Assembly: GCF_001941945.1 (NCBI RefSeq)
Contig: NZ_CP015583.1
Coordinates: forward strand, 919,001-983,000
Reading direction: 5' to 3'
DNA: 64,000 nt
From: Roseomonas gilardii
GTDB lineage: Bacteria > Pseudomonadota > Alphaproteobacteria > Acetobacterales > Acetobacteraceae
Part shown: piece after piece, positions 55,457 to 64,000 of the stretch
Numbering within the stretch: position 1 is the first letter of the stretch
How the letters are laid out: each line of letters opens with the position of its first letter
Program-made: the position numbers and the translations under genes
The notes under the pieces: generated by a model
What the model saw: the letters and a program-made list of their open reading frames with translations, nothing else
What the model was told of the DNA's origin: nothing
The model's database searches: none

Positions 55457-56740
55457 ATGAGGGCCCGGCTGCGGGCCTGGATGGAAAGCCTCCAGGAAGT
55501 CTTCTGGCTGCGCCCCGCGGTGCTCGTGACGCTGGGCGTCGTGGCGGCGGAGGTCCTGGTCCGGCTGGATGGCGCCTTCTCGGATCATGAATGGGCGCCC
55601 TCCGGCTGGATCTATGCCGGGGGCGAGAGCGGCGCCCGGGCGCTGCTGGGCGCCATCGCCTCCTCCGCCATCGGCGTGGCGGGCACGGTCTTCTCCATCA
55701 CCATCGCCGCGCTGTCCCTCGCCTCGGGGCAGATGGGGCCCCGGCTGCTGCGCAACTTCATGCGCGACCGGGGCAACCAGATGGCCCTGGGCATCTTCCT
55801 CGGCACCTTCGCCTATGTGCTGATGGTGCTGCGCACCGTCCGCTCGGTGGAGGAGGACGCCTTCGTGCCGCATCTGGCGGTCACCGGGGCGCTGCTCCTG
55901 GCCCTGCTCTGTGTCGCGACCCTGGTCTGGTTCGTCCACCACATTGCGAGCGGCATCAATGTCGAGAGGGTGATCGAGGACGTGCACCACGAGCTGGTGC
56001 AGACCATGGACCGGCTCCTGCCGCGGGAGGAGCCGCCGGAGCCGGGAGCGGCGCGTCCGCCGGAGGGTGGCAGGCCGGTCCGGGCAACCAGCGGGGGCTA
56101 TATCCGCTCCCTGGACACGGAAGGGCTAGCCGACTGGGCGGCGGAGAGGGGGCTCGTCGTCTGCCTCCTCATGCGGCCGGGCGAATATGTGAGCCAGGGC
56201 ATGCCGCTGGCCGAGGTGGCGGGGGAGGTGGATGGGGAGGAGGCCGCCGGCAGGGTTTGCGACGCCTTCATCCTGGGCGAGCGGCAGGCAGCAGGACAGG
56301 ACCTGGAATTCGCCGTGCGGCAGCTCGTGGAGATCGGCGACCGCGCGCTCTCGCCCAGCAGCAACGACCCCTTTACCGCTATCGCCGTGATCAACCGGCT
56401 GGTGGACATCCTCTGCCGGGTCGCCGACCGGCCCATGCCGGCACCGGTGCTGTTCCGGGAAGGGCAGGCCAGGGTCTTCCGGCGCGTGACCACCTATGAC
56501 GGGCTCTGCGACGCCATGTTCCATATCCTGCGCCAGGACATGGCGGGCAGCGCCCCGGTGCTGATCCATCTGCTGGAAAGCCTGGGCCAGGTGAGCGGCG
56601 TGGAGCACCGTCCGGAGCGGCTGGCCGCCCTGCGCCGCCATGCGGGGTTCGTGCTGGAGGCCGGGCGCCGCACCATCGAGGACCCGGCCGGGCTCGTGGA
56701 TTTCGAGCGGCGGCGGGCGCGCTACTTCCCGGCGCTGTGA
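55457..56740 (+). CDS. DUF2254-family membrane protein
   Basis: A 427-residue protein. Three or four helices lie in the first 170 residues (including IGVAGTVFSITIAALSLASGQMGPRLLRNF, the family hallmark, shown in parts), followed by a soluble C-terminal domain with DPFTAIAVINRLVDILCR and FRRVTTYDGLCDAMFHI. Start 55457 (MRARLRAWM) is preferred; GTG 55403 would add 18 residues. Function of the family is not known. It follows prfB by 114 bp on the same strand. Confidence 0.8.
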   Translation: MRARLRAWMESLQEVFWLRPAVLVTLGVVAAEVLVRLDGAFSDHEWAPSGWIYAGGESGARALLGAIASSAIGVAGTVFSITIAALSLASGQMGPRLLRNFMRDRGNQMALGIFLGTFAYVLMVLRTVRSVEEDAFVPHLAVTGALLLALLCVATLVWFVHHIASGINVERVIEDVHHELVQTMDRLLPREEPPEPGAARPPEGGRPVRATSGGYIRSLDTEGLADWAAERGLVVCLLMRPGEYVSQGMPLAEVAGEVDGEEAAGRVCDAFILGERQAAGQDLEFAVRQLVEIGDRALSPSSNDPFTAIAVINRLVDILCRVADRPMPAPVLFREGQARVFRRVTTYDGLCDAMFHILRQDMAGSAPVLIHLLESLGQVSGVEHRPERLAALRRHAGFVLEAGRRTIEDPAGLVDFERRRARYFPAL

Positions 56741-56759
56741 GCGCGCGCCGCCGGGCCGG

Positions 56760-57359
56760 TCAGCCGGCCCAGTCCGTCACATGGGCCGAGAGATCCGGGC
56801 GGCGGGGCTGGCGGGCCTCCCCATCCGGCGTGCCCACGAAGACATAGCCAAGAAGCCGCTCGTTCTCGCCCAGCCCGAGGCGGAGGGCCAGGGCGGGGTC
56901 ATAGCCGTTCGCGCCGGTCAGCCAGATCGCCCCGAAGCCCTCGGCATGGAAGGCGTTCAGCAGGTTCATCACCCCGGCCCCGACCGTGAGGATCTGCTCC
57001 ACCTCCGGGATCTTGCCCTCGCGGATATGGGCGGCCACGGCGATGGTGAGCGGCGCGTTCAGGATGCGGCCGCATTGCTTGTCGATCATCGGCTGTGTCA
57101 CCGAGGGGTCGCGGGCGCGCATCGCCTCTTCGACGGCGGCGGCCCAGCGGGTCCGCGCCTCGCCCCGGATCAGCACGAAGCGCCAGGGATGCAGCCCGCC
57201 ATGGTCCGGCGCGCGCAGGGCGGTCTCCAGGATACGGTGCAGCCGTTCGCCCTCCGGTCCCGGCGCGCGCAGCATCTGGGCCGGCACGGAATGGCGGGTC
57301 AGCAGGGCTTCCAGCGCCGGCGAGGCGGTTCCGGAGGAAAGCGGGCCAAGGTCGTTCAT
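56760..57359 (-). CDS. Nitroreductase-family flavoprotein (YdjA-like)
   Basis: A 199-residue FMN-dependent oxidoreductase. RHSVPAQMLRAPGPEG (residues ~23-38), APDHGGLHPWRFVLIRGEAR and FGAIWLTGANGYDPA match the small YdjA group. Start 57359 (MNDLGPLSSG). The physiological substrate is not clear. It converges on the DUF2254 gene with 19 bp between stops, and its 5' end faces the FUSC gene. Confidence 0.85.
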   Translation of the reverse strand: MNDLGPLSSGTASPALEALLTRHSVPAQMLRAPGPEGERLHRILETALRAPDHGGLHPWRFVLIRGEARTRWAAAVEEAMRARDPSVTQPMIDKQCGRILNAPLTIAVAAHIREGKIPEVEQILTVGAGVMNLLNAFHAEGFGAIWLTGANGYDPALALRLGLGENERLLGYVFVGTPDGEARQPRRPDLSAHVTDWAG

Positions 57360-57506
57360 CGCGAGGTTCCGGGGCAGTGGCGGCGGGCAGGACCGGCGGA
57401 TGCTTTCCGGACCTGAGCGGTCCCATTTCTCGCGCCTTTCGCGCAGCGACGCAAACCCGGCGTTGCAACGAAGCGTTCCGGCGAGCCTTTTCCCGGAAGC
57501 GCCGAC

Positions 57507-57546
57507 GGGGACCATACCAGGGGGACCATACCAGGGGGACCATGCC
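57507..57546 (+). repeat. Three 14-bp tandem repeats spanning a start codon
   Basis: The unit gggggaccatacca occurs about three times in tandem; in the third unit the ATA becomes ATG and forms the FUSC start codon at 57542. Each unit also repeats the GGGG just before the start, so copy-number change would alter the leader but not the coding frame. Confidence 0.8.
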
Positions 57547-58648
57547 GGAAATCTTCCGCCAGCGCCTGCCGGACTTCCAGCCACCGGGCGCGATCTTCCA
57601 CCTGGACTGGAAGGCCCGGCAGATCCGGATCGCCTGGCTCTGCCTGCCGGCACTGGCGCTGGCCTTGTTGGCGGGGCTGCTGAGCGGGCATCCGGCGGAT
57701 GGGCTGGTGGCGGCCAGCGGCGCCATGTCGGTCGGCTTCGGGGCGCTGCAACGCTTCTCCCGCGGCTGGGCGATGCCGATGCTGGTGGCGATGCTGGGCA
57801 TGGCGGCCTCGGCTGCCGTGGGCTCCCTGGTGGGGCACTGGCTGCCGCTGCTGCTGTTGGCCAGCGGGTTCTGGGCGGCGGCCTGCGGCCTGCTGGCGGC
57901 GGTGGGGACCGGGGCCTGGTGGCTGGGGCTGCAATGGAACATCGCCCTGGCGGTGGCCAGCGCCTTTCCGTCCAGCCTGGAGCATGCGCTGGGCCGGGGC
58001 GGCCTGATCCTTGTGGGGGGCGCCTTGCAGTGGGTGATCCTGGTGGCATGCCGGCGCTACCTGCCTTCGCCCCAGGGCTGGCCCTCCGACCTGCAGATCC
58101 CCGAATTCCTGGAATCCCTGCGCCTGCTCGCCAGCCGCCGGAATCCGGACCGGGCCTATGCACTGCGGCTGGCCTGCGCCGCCATGGGGGCCGTGGTGGC
58201 CAGCCGGCTGCTGGACCTGCCGAACGGCTACTGGGCGCCGATGACGGCGGTGATGGTGCTGAAGCCGCGGCTGGACGAGACCTATTCCCGGGGTCTGCAA
58301 AGGGTGGCCGGGACCCTGCTGGGGGCAGGCGGTGCGACCCTGGTGGCGGCGCTGCTCCAGCCCGGGCCCTGGGCCTTGTCTCTGCTGGTCCTGGCCCTGG
58401 CCTGGGCGAGCTATGCGCTGCAGCGGGTGAACTACGCCGCGCTGTCCACGGCGATCAGCGCCTATGTGGTCTTCCTGCTGGCGCTGGTGGCCATGCCGGA
58501 GCCCGAAGCGGCGGGCCATCGCATCCTGGCGACCCTGGTCGGCAGCGCCCTCGCCTTCGTGGTGGACCTGCTGGGGTGGCTGTCCGCGAACCCCGGGAGG
58601 ACGGGCGGGGATGCGGCGGGCGACGCCCCCGGAAAGCGGGAACCTTGA
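57542..58648 (+). CDS. FUSC-family membrane protein (aromatic acid exporter-like)
   Basis: A 368-residue protein with two hydrophobic blocks: five helices at ~30-165 and five at ~190-345, the FUSC layout. NGYWAPMTAVMVLKPRLDETYSRGLQRVAGT (split, residues ~226-256) is the family core string, with RVAGTLLGAGGATLVAALL next. Likely an inner-membrane efflux protein for aromatic or cyclic compounds. The start lies in a 14-bp tandem repeat. There is no obvious MFP partner nearby. Confidence 0.8.
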   Translation: MPEIFRQRLPDFQPPGAIFHLDWKARQIRIAWLCLPALALALLAGLLSGHPADGLVAASGAMSVGFGALQRFSRGWAMPMLVAMLGMAASAAVGSLVGHWLPLLLLASGFWAAACGLLAAVGTGAWWLGLQWNIALAVASAFPSSLEHALGRGGLILVGGALQWVILVACRRYLPSPQGWPSDLQIPEFLESLRLLASRRNPDRAYALRLACAAMGAVVASRLLDLPNGYWAPMTAVMVLKPRLDETYSRGLQRVAGTLLGAGGATLVAALLQPGPWALSLLVLALAWASYALQRVNYAALSTAISAYVVFLLALVAMPEPEAAGHRILATLVGSALAFVVDLLGWLSANPGRTGGDAAGDAPGKREP

Positions 58649-58880
58649 CCTTCCCGGTCCGGAATGTGTCGCGTTTCTGAAACAGTTCCGACAGCCGATC
58701 ATCGGGCCGCCCCACCCCAGGGGAGGCTCCGGCCCTTTTCGCGATTGACCCTGTCGCCATGCCGAACGAACATGGCAGGGTCCGAACCGGGGCGCCTTTC
58801 GCGGCCATGTCCGCAGGGATGGCCGCTCTGGCCACCGCCAACAGCAAACGGGCCACAGACCCGCGAATCGAGGAAACAGA

Positions 58881-59243
58881 ATGGCGATCCCGCTGGGAAC
58901 AACGATACCCGTCACCGGTGCCACCACGGCCGATGCCAGGGACAGCGAGGTCAACCGCATCCTGCGAAACCCGACCTTCCAGGAACTGGTGAAGGAGCGT
59001 TCGGGTTTCGCCTGGACGCTCTCCATCGTGATGCTGGTGATCTATCTGGGCTTCATCCTGTTGGTGGCCTTCGCCCATGGGCTGATGGCGACCCCGATCG
59101 CCGGGGGGGCGACCTCCACGGGCATCATCCTGGGCCTGGTCGTCATCGTCTCGGCCTTCGTGCTGACCGGCATCTATGTCGCGCGCGCCAACACGCGCTT
59201 CGACGCGATGACGCAGCGCCTGCGTCAGGAGCTGAGCCGCTGA
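58881..59243 (+). CDS. DUF485 membrane protein (YjcH-like)
   Basis: A 120-residue protein with two membrane helices ([18 protein letters not shown], ~48-65; [22 protein letters not shown], ~79-100). [16 protein letters not shown] is the DUF485 signature. These proteins are encoded before acetate permeases; the TGA here shares bases with the actP ATG (TGATG), so translation is coupled. Start is backed by GAGGAAACAGA. The N-terminal 24 residues are polar and unusual in length. Confidence 0.9.
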   Translation: MAIPLGTTIPVTGATTADARDSEVNRILRNPTFQELVKERSGFAWTLSIVMLVIYLGFILLVAFAHGLMATPIAGGATSTGIILGLVVIVSAFVLTGIYVARANTRFDAMTQRLRQELSR

Positions 59244-60937
59244 TGCGCCTCCTCAAGCTCCTCACCGTCACCGCCGGGACGCTGGCCCTCGGCCTCGGCG
59301 GCATGGCCTATGCCGCGGACGCGATCTCCGGGCCGGTGCAGCGTCAGGCGCTGAACTGGGCGGCGATCGTCATGTTCGTCGCCTTCGTGGCGATGACGCT
59401 GGTCATCACCTACCGCGTCGCTTCGCAGAACCGCTCGGCCGCCGACTTCTACGCGGCGGGCGGCGGCATCACAGGGTTCCAGAACGGGCTCGCCATCGCC
59501 GGCGACTACATGTCGGCGGCCTCCTTCCTCGGCATCTCCGGCCTGGTCTTCGCCAGCGGCTTCGACGGGCTGATCTATTCCATCGGCTTCCTGGTCGGCT
59601 GGCCCATCGTGCTGTTCCTGATCGCGGAGCGGCTGAGGAACCTCGGCAAGTTCACCTTCGCCGACGTCGCCTCCTTCCGGCTGGACCAGACAGCGATCCG
59701 CATCCTCTCGGCCAGCGGCACGCTGGTGGTGGTGGCCTTCTACCTGATCGCGCAGATGGTCGGGGCGGGGAAGCTGATCCAGCTCCTCTTCGGGCTGCAA
59801 TACCTCTACGCCGTGGTGATCGTCGGCCTGCTGATGATCGTCTATGTCGCCTTCGGCGGCATGAAGGCCACGACCTGGGTGCAGATCATCAAGGCCTGCC
59901 TGCTGCTGGTTGGCGCCACCTTCATGGCGCTCGCCGTGCTCTGGCATTTCGGCTTCAACCCGGAGCGCATGTTCGCCACCGCCGTGCAGGTGCACCCGGC
60001 GGGCGTCAGCATCATGGCGCCGGGCAACATGGTGGCGGACCCGGTCTCGGCGATCTCGCTGGGCCTCGCGCTGATGTTCGGCACGGCGGGGCTCCCGCAT
60101 ATCCTGATGCGGTTCTTCACGGTGTCGAACGCCCAGGCGGCGCGCAAGTCGGTCTTCTACGCCACCGGGCTGATCGCCTATTTCTACATCCTCACCTTCA
60201 TCATCGGCTTCGGCGCCATCACCTTCCTGATGAACGACCCGGCCTACTACACCAACGGGGCCTCGGGCGTTTACAACAAGATCAGCGGCCTTCTGGGCGG
60301 CACCAACATGGCGGCGGTGCACTTGGCCAATGCGGTGGGCGGCTCGCTCTTCCTGGGCTTCATCTCCGCCGTGGCCTTCGCCACCATCCTGGCCGTGGTC
60401 GCGGGCCTGACGCTCTCGGGCGCCTCGGCGGTCAGCCATGACCTCTATGCCAGCGTGATCGCCCGTGGCCGTGCCACGGAGAAGAAGGAGGTGCGGCTGT
60501 CGAAGATCTCCGCCGTGGTGATCGGCCTCGTTGCCATCTATCTCGGCTATATCTTCGAGAACCAGAACGTCGCCTTCATGGTGGGCCTCGCCTTCGCCGT
60601 GGCGGCGAGCTGCAACTTCCCCGTGCTGCTGATGTCCACCATGTGGCGCGGCACGACCACGACCGGCGCGCTCTGCGGCGGGCTGCTGGGCCTCGTCGCG
60701 GCGGTGGCGATGGTGGTGCTGAGCAAGGCGGTCTGGGTGGACACCTTCCACCATGCCGCGGCGCTCTTCCCCTACGACAACCCGGCGATCTTCTCGATGC
60801 CGCTGGCCTTCGTGGGGATCTGGGCCTTCTCGAAGATGGACAACAGCCTGCGGGCGCGGCGCGAGATCGCGTCCTTCGACGCGCAGTATGTGCGCTCGGA
60901 GACCGGGATCGGTGCCTCCGAGGCGCACGTCCACTGA
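59243..60937 (+). CDS. actP: Cation/acetate symporter
   Basis: A 564-residue SSS-family transporter with about 13 helices. [34 protein letters not shown] (in two parts near residues ~61-94) is the Na+/solute core, with [15 protein letters not shown] and [13 protein letters not shown] typical of ActP. It imports short carboxylates such as acetate with Na+ or H+. Coupled to DUF485 by TGATG. A strong terminator follows. Confidence 0.94.
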   Translation: MRLLKLLTVTAGTLALGLGGMAYAADAISGPVQRQALNWAAIVMFVAFVAMTLVITYRVASQNRSAADFYAAGGGITGFQNGLAIAGDYMSAASFLGISGLVFASGFDGLIYSIGFLVGWPIVLFLIAERLRNLGKFTFADVASFRLDQTAIRILSASGTLVVVAFYLIAQMVGAGKLIQLLFGLQYLYAVVIVGLLMIVYVAFGGMKATTWVQIIKACLLLVGATFMALAVLWHFGFNPERMFATAVQVHPAGVSIMAPGNMVADPVSAISLGLALMFGTAGLPHILMRFFTVSNAQAARKSVFYATGLIAYFYILTFIIGFGAITFLMNDPAYYTNGASGVYNKISGLLGGTNMAAVHLANAVGGSLFLGFISAVAFATILAVVAGLTLSGASAVSHDLYASVIARGRATEKKEVRLSKISAVVIGLVAIYLGYIFENQNVAFMVGLAFAVAASCNFPVLLMSTMWRGTTTTGALCGGLLGLVAAVAMVVLSKAVWVDTFHHAAALFPYDNPAIFSMPLAFVGIWAFSKMDNSLRARREIASFDAQYVRSETGIGASEAHVH

Positions 60938-60987
60938 CCGCGCGGCCGGGGGGGTGTCCTCCCCGGCCCCGGCTGGCAGGAACGAAG

Positions 60988-61017
60988 AAGGGGGATGGCC
61001 GGCTGGCCATCCCCCTT
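60988..61017 (+). terminator. Rho-independent terminator after actP
   Basis: aagggggatggcc (60988-61000) pairs with ggccatccccctt (61005-61017) over a 4-nt loop, followed by ttttccgtttt: the clearest intrinsic terminator in the window. It lies 50 bp after actP and also faces the fpr gene's 3' end. Confidence 0.92.
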
Positions 61018-61043
61018 TTCCGTTTTCGCCCGGTGGCGGGCGG

Positions 61044-61835
61044 CTACTTCTCGACGAAGGCCTTCTCGATCACGAACTCGCCCGGCTCGTGCTGGCTGCC
61101 TTCGTGGAAACCGCGCTCCTCCAGGATCTTGCGGCAATCGGCCAGCATCTCCGGGCTGCCGCAGAGCATGACGCGGTCATGCTCGGGCGAGATGGGCGGC
61201 AGGCCGAGATCCCCGGTGATCTTGTCGGAGGTGATCAGGTCGGTCACGCGGCCCTGGTTGCGGAAGGGCTGGCGCGTCACGGTCGGATAGTAGAGCAGCT
61301 TGTCGCCGATGATCTCGCCGAGGAATTCGTGCTGCTTCAGCTCGGCCTCGATCATCTCGCGATGGGCCAGCTCGTCCACCTGGCGCACCCCATGGACCAC
61401 CACGACCCGCTCATACTGGTCATAGGCCTCGGGCTCGCGGATCAGGCTCAGGAAGGGGGCGAGGCCGGTGCCGGTGGAGAGCAGCCACAGCGTCTTGCCC
61501 GGGCGCAGGTTGCTCAGGATCAGCGTGCCGACCGGCTTGCGCCCGACCAGGATCTTGTCGCCCGGCTGGAGATGCTGGAGCCGGGAGGTGAGGGGGCCGT
61601 CCTGCACCTTGATCGAGAGGAAATCCAGCTCCTCGTCCCAGGGGGCGGAGGCGATGGAATAGGCACGCAACAGCGGCCGCCCCTCGACCATCAGGCCGAT
61701 CATCACGAACTGCCCGGCCTGGAAGCGCAGGCCCGGGTCGCGGGTCGTGCGGAAGGAGAAGAGCCGGTCGGTCCAGTGATGCACGGACAGGACCGTCTCG
61801 TGGAAGAAGGCGGCGTTGGGTGCGGGGGCGTTCAT
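61044..61835 (-). CDS. fpr: Ferredoxin--NADP+ reductase
   Basis: A 263-residue flavoprotein reductase. LLRAYSIASAP (residues ~56-66) binds FAD, LSTGTGLAPFLSLIR (~122-136) and MLCGSPEMLADCRKIL bind NADP, and the C-terminus ends AFVEK, as in Fpr of gamma- and alphaproteobacteria. Start 61835 (MNAPAPNAAFF) gives usual length. It moves electrons between NADPH and ferredoxin or flavodoxin. A perfect 16-bp palindrome lies 67 bp upstream, a candidate regulator site. Confidence 0.95.
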   Translation of the reverse strand: MNAPAPNAAFFHETVLSVHHWTDRLFSFRTTRDPGLRFQAGQFVMIGLMVEGRPLLRAYSIASAPWDEELDFLSIKVQDGPLTSRLQHLQPGDKILVGRKPVGTLILSNLRPGKTLWLLSTGTGLAPFLSLIREPEAYDQYERVVVVHGVRQVDELAHREMIEAELKQHEFLGEIIGDKLLYYPTVTRQPFRNQGRVTDLITSDKITGDLGLPPISPEHDRVMLCGSPEMLADCRKILEERGFHEGSQHEPGEFVIEKAFVEK

Positions 61836-61902
61836 GACGGCGGAAGCTATGGGGTGCCGCGCCAAGGAAGGCAACGTGGAATGAACGTTCCTGCCCTGTG
61901 GT

Positions 61903-61918
61903 TTGCGAATATTCGCAA
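61903..61918. promoter_or_regulatory. Perfect 16-bp palindrome upstream of fpr
   Basis: The sequence ttgcgaatattcgcaa is its own reverse complement. It lies between fpr (start 61835, minus strand) and a small gene on the plus strand, in the expected place for an operator of a dimeric transcription factor. A second small palindrome, gaacgttc, is at ~61883-61890. The regulator cannot be named from the sequence. Confidence 0.55.
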
Positions 61919-62063
61919 TGCCGCGGGCGGGGATGGCTCCCGCCCCGGCTGCCCATGGGGCGCATCTTCACGCTTTCTCAACCTCCCCATGGTCCCTTGC
62001 GCCGCGCGCCGGGTCCGGCCGGAGGGGTCTTCGGCCATGGGGCGGGCGCGGGAGACCTTGGCC

Positions 62064-62423
62064 ATGACCAGCATCACCGCCACCACGGGCACGCAGGGCT
62101 ATCCGCTGTCCTCCTCCGCCAGCAATGCGCGGACCGGTGCCACCCAGGCGGCCTCCTCCGGCACCGCCACCGGCGCGTCGCAGGGCAGCGCCGCCGGAGC
62201 CAGCCAGGGCGGCAGCGACACCTCGGAACTCGAGGCCGCCCTGGAGGAGGCGAAGGCGGAGGAGGCGAGGGCGCAGCAGCAACTGGCCGCCGACCAGCAG
62301 GCCCAGGCGAGCGCGAGCCGGATCGCCGAGGACCAGGCGGCGCTGACCCAGGCCCAGCAGGCCGTGACCCAGGCCCAGACCAAGCTCACCGCCGCCGCCT
62401 CGCAGGTGAACATCCTGGCCTGA
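62064..62423 (+). CDS. Small Ala/Gln-rich coiled-coil protein, unknown function
   Basis: A 119-residue hypothetical protein. Residues ~1-45 are Ser/Gly/Thr/Ala-rich and probably disordered; residues ~50-118 (SELEAALEEAKAEEARAQQ, QAALTQAQQAVTQAQTK) are a regular heptad-like coiled coil. Start 62064 has GGGAGA 9 nt upstream; the ATG at 62037 is weaker. No signal peptide. I do not recognise a family. Confidence 0.5.
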   Translation: MTSITATTGTQGYPLSSSASNARTGATQAASSGTATGASQGSAAGASQGGSDTSELEAALEEAKAEEARAQQQLAADQQAQASASRIAEDQAALTQAQQAVTQAQTKLTAAASQVNILA

Positions 62424-62491
62424 ATCCTGTCCGAAGGCCCATGTCGCGGCGCATTGCCGAAGTGCCGCTTCGGCGCCAGGATCACACCCCG

Positions 62492-63208
62492 ATGATCACG
62501 CCATCCACCGTTTCACTTCAGGGGCCTCCGCTGGGGCCTGTCGTGGACGACACCCCGCGGCCCCTGCCAGCCAGGATCCCGCACCACGGACAGAACGTGG
62601 ACCTGGAGCCGCTGCATCCCCGCCACGCTCCGGACCTGTTCCGGGCGGCGACGAATGCCGAGGATTCCTGGGCCTATCTGGGCTATGGCCCGTTCCGGGA
62701 CGAGGAGGCGATGCGCCGCCACGTGGCCGGCCTCGCCAGCCATCACGACCCCATGGCCTGGGCCATCCGGCAGCACCGCACCGGCACGGCGGATGGCTGG
62801 CTGACCCTGATGGAGATCTTCCCGGCCGATGCGCATATCGAGCTGGGCAACATCTGGTTCGGCCCCCGGCTGCAGCGGACCCGCGCGGCCACCGAGGCGA
62901 TGTTCCTGCTGATGCGTCATGCCATGGACGATCTCGGCTATCGCCGCCTGACCTGGAAGTGCCATGCGCTGAACGCCCCCTCGCGCCGGGCGGCGGAACG
63001 GCTGGGCTTCACCTATGAGGGCACGCTGCGCAGCGTGAAGATCGTGAAGGGCCGGTCGCGCGACACCGCCTGGTTCTCGATCCTGGAGGATGAGTGGCCG
63101 GCGCGGCGGGAGGTGATCGCCGCCTGGCTGGACGACGCCAACTGGGATCATGCGGGGCGCCCGCGCCAGTCGATGGGGGAGATCGCGGGCACCAACCCCG
63201 TTCCCTGA
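62492..63208 (+). CDS. RimJ/RimL-type GNAT acetyltransferase
   Basis: A 238-residue acetyltransferase. NVDLEPLHPRHAPDLFRAA (residues ~35-53), SWAYLGYGPFRDEEAM, ELGNIWFGPRLQRTRAATEAM (~117-137) and CHALNAPSRRAAERLGFTYEGT (~153-174) are the RimJ/L-like N-acetyltransferase strings. Start ATG 62492 is taken; ATG 62441, with GAAGG upstream, would add 17 residues. The acceptor is unknown. Confidence 0.82.
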   Translation: MITPSTVSLQGPPLGPVVDDTPRPLPARIPHHGQNVDLEPLHPRHAPDLFRAATNAEDSWAYLGYGPFRDEEAMRRHVAGLASHHDPMAWAIRQHRTGTADGWLTLMEIFPADAHIELGNIWFGPRLQRTRAATEAMFLLMRHAMDDLGYRRLTWKCHALNAPSRRAAERLGFTYEGTLRSVKIVKGRSRDTAWFSILEDEWPARREVIAAWLDDANWDHAGRPRQSMGEIAGTNPVP

Positions 63209-63302
63209 CGGGCGCCTTCCGACAGGTGTGGGTGACGTCTGCGTCATCCCTGTGTCATGGGTCTGTCACCGGTTTGCAGCCTGCGGAGGCTAAGCGCGCC
63301 CC

Positions 63303-64000
63303 ATGAGAACAGGGGCGATTCGCTTGCCGAACTTCATCCGCGGGACTTTCCGCGCCTCCCTCCGTGCCCTGCTGCTGGGCAGCCTCGTGACCGCCGCCCT
63401 GGCCCTGCCCGGCCAGGGACAGGCGGCGGAACGGGATTTCGAGGCCGTGCTGGCCGGCCATGCCGTGCTGCCGGCCAACACCATGGTCCCGGCCCCCGGC
63501 GACGCGCCTGCCGAGACCCGGATGTCCGGCCGCTTCACCGGCCCGGGCAACCTGCGGACCGACCAGGCCGGCAGCATTCCCGGCACCACTGGCCCGGCGC
63601 CCGATGGCCGGCCGACCGGCCTTTCGCTGCCCTTCCAGGGGCAGCCGGTGCAGGGCTTCTCCGGTATCAAGCCGGTGGCAGGCGAGCCCGGTGCCTATTG
63701 GGTGCTGACCGACAACGGCTTCGGCAACAAGCGCAACAGCTCCGACGCGCTGCTGGCCTTCCGCAAGATCCGGCCGGATTTCGCGACCGGCGCGGTGCAG
63801 GTGGAACAGACGATCTTCCTGTCCGATCCGGAGCGGAAGGTGCCCTTCCGCATCGTCCATGAGGCGACGGAGCGGCGCTACCTGACCGGAGCCGATTTCG
63901 ATCCGGAAAGCATCCAGCCCGTGGCCGACGGCTTCTGGATCGGCGAGGAGTTCGGCCCCTTCCTGGTGCATGTGGACCGCGAGGGCCGCGTCCGCCGCGT
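63303..64000 (+). CDS. Secreted esterase-like activity of phytase family protein, 5' part
   Basis: The frame from ATG 63303 leaves the window at 64000, so about 232 residues are seen. A signal peptide (RASLRALLLGSLVTAALALPGQGQA, residues ~17-41, shown in one run of over 20 only by description here) is followed by FSGIKPVAGEPGAYWVLTDNG, TGADFDPESIQPVADG and WIGEEFGPFLVHVD, the beta-propeller strings of this family. Members are periplasmic or secreted, with a poorly defined phosphoesterase-like role. Truncated only by the window edge. Confidence 0.75.
   Translation, partial: MRTGAIRLPNFIRGTFRASLRALLLGSLVTAALALPGQGQAAERDFEAVLAGHAVLPANTMVPAPGDAPAETRMSGRFTGPGNLRTDQAGSIPGTTGPAPDGRPTGLSLPFQGQPVQGFSGIKPVAGEPGAYWVLTDNGFGNKRNSSDALLAFRKIRPDFATGAVQVEQTIFLSDPERKVPFRIVHEATERRYLTGADFDPESIQPVADGFWIGEEFGPFLVHVDREGRVRR

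Overview
The window is very GC-rich chromosomal DNA, densely packed, with strong G/C preference at third codon positions and frequent ATGA/GTGA gene overlaps. Gene content points to a pigmented aerobic alphaproteobacterium, most likely Acetobacteraceae and Roseomonas-like. The indicators are a CIO-type bd oxidase, a C30-carotenoid-type gene set, HldE, ETF, an actP acetate permease pair and a ThiC with a TPP riboswitch. This placement is inference from gene content; no rRNA or tRNA gene is present to confirm it. I see no CRISPR array, prophage or intact insertion sequence.

Region by region. 1-4600: a truncated anmK, an MBL-fold hydrolase, a solitary SF2 helicase with a repeat-rich tail, and a glycine-zipper lipoprotein. 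4601-11292: a leftward carotenoid cluster of two CrtI/CrtN-type flavoenzymes, an acyltransferase, a glycosyltransferase and an aldehyde dehydrogenase. This resembles the staphyloxanthin-type modification set, but no C30 synthase gene is present. 11445-15334: a sarcosine-oxidase-like enzyme, then cydA-cydB-DUF2474. 15799-23628: a methyltransferase, a GntP permease, thiC behind a TPP riboswitch, a small ACT-like protein and a large MscS channel. 23782-29717: a HIG1-like small protein, etfB-etfA-3-hydroxyacyl-CoA dehydrogenase, a DUF898 membrane protein coupled to an M48 protease, and a PPOX-fold protein. 29803-39622: an ArnT-like glycosyltransferase, an RsmB-type RNA methyltransferase, a GNAT, an AsmA protein, rpe coupled to a heparinase-like protein, and a GT4 enzyme. 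40230-45720: a leftward four-gene unit of two apparently degenerate GGDEF-EAL proteins followed by an ABC-2 exporter, divergent from hldE. 45805-51022: a GT8 enzyme beside a low-GC island, a dGTPase-like HD protein, a Tat-exported amidase and an acyltransferase-3. 51540-58648: PBP1a, prfB, a DUF2254 protein, a nitroreductase and a FUSC protein. 58881-64000: DUF485-actP, ferredoxin-NADP reductase, a small coiled-coil protein, a GNAT and a truncated secreted phytase-like esterase.

Most genes are housekeeping or ordinary accessory. The parts that deserve a second look are: (i) a pair of ~320 bp dispersed elements (18068-18390 and 39668-39985) whose ends are inverted copies and whose stems appear to change in a compensatory way; (ii) the coupled degenerate GGDEF-EAL pair fused in one transcription unit with an ABC-2 transporter; (iii) the carotenoid cluster interrupted by a structured 23-bp inverted repeat; (iv) a perfect 16-bp palindrome in front of fpr.
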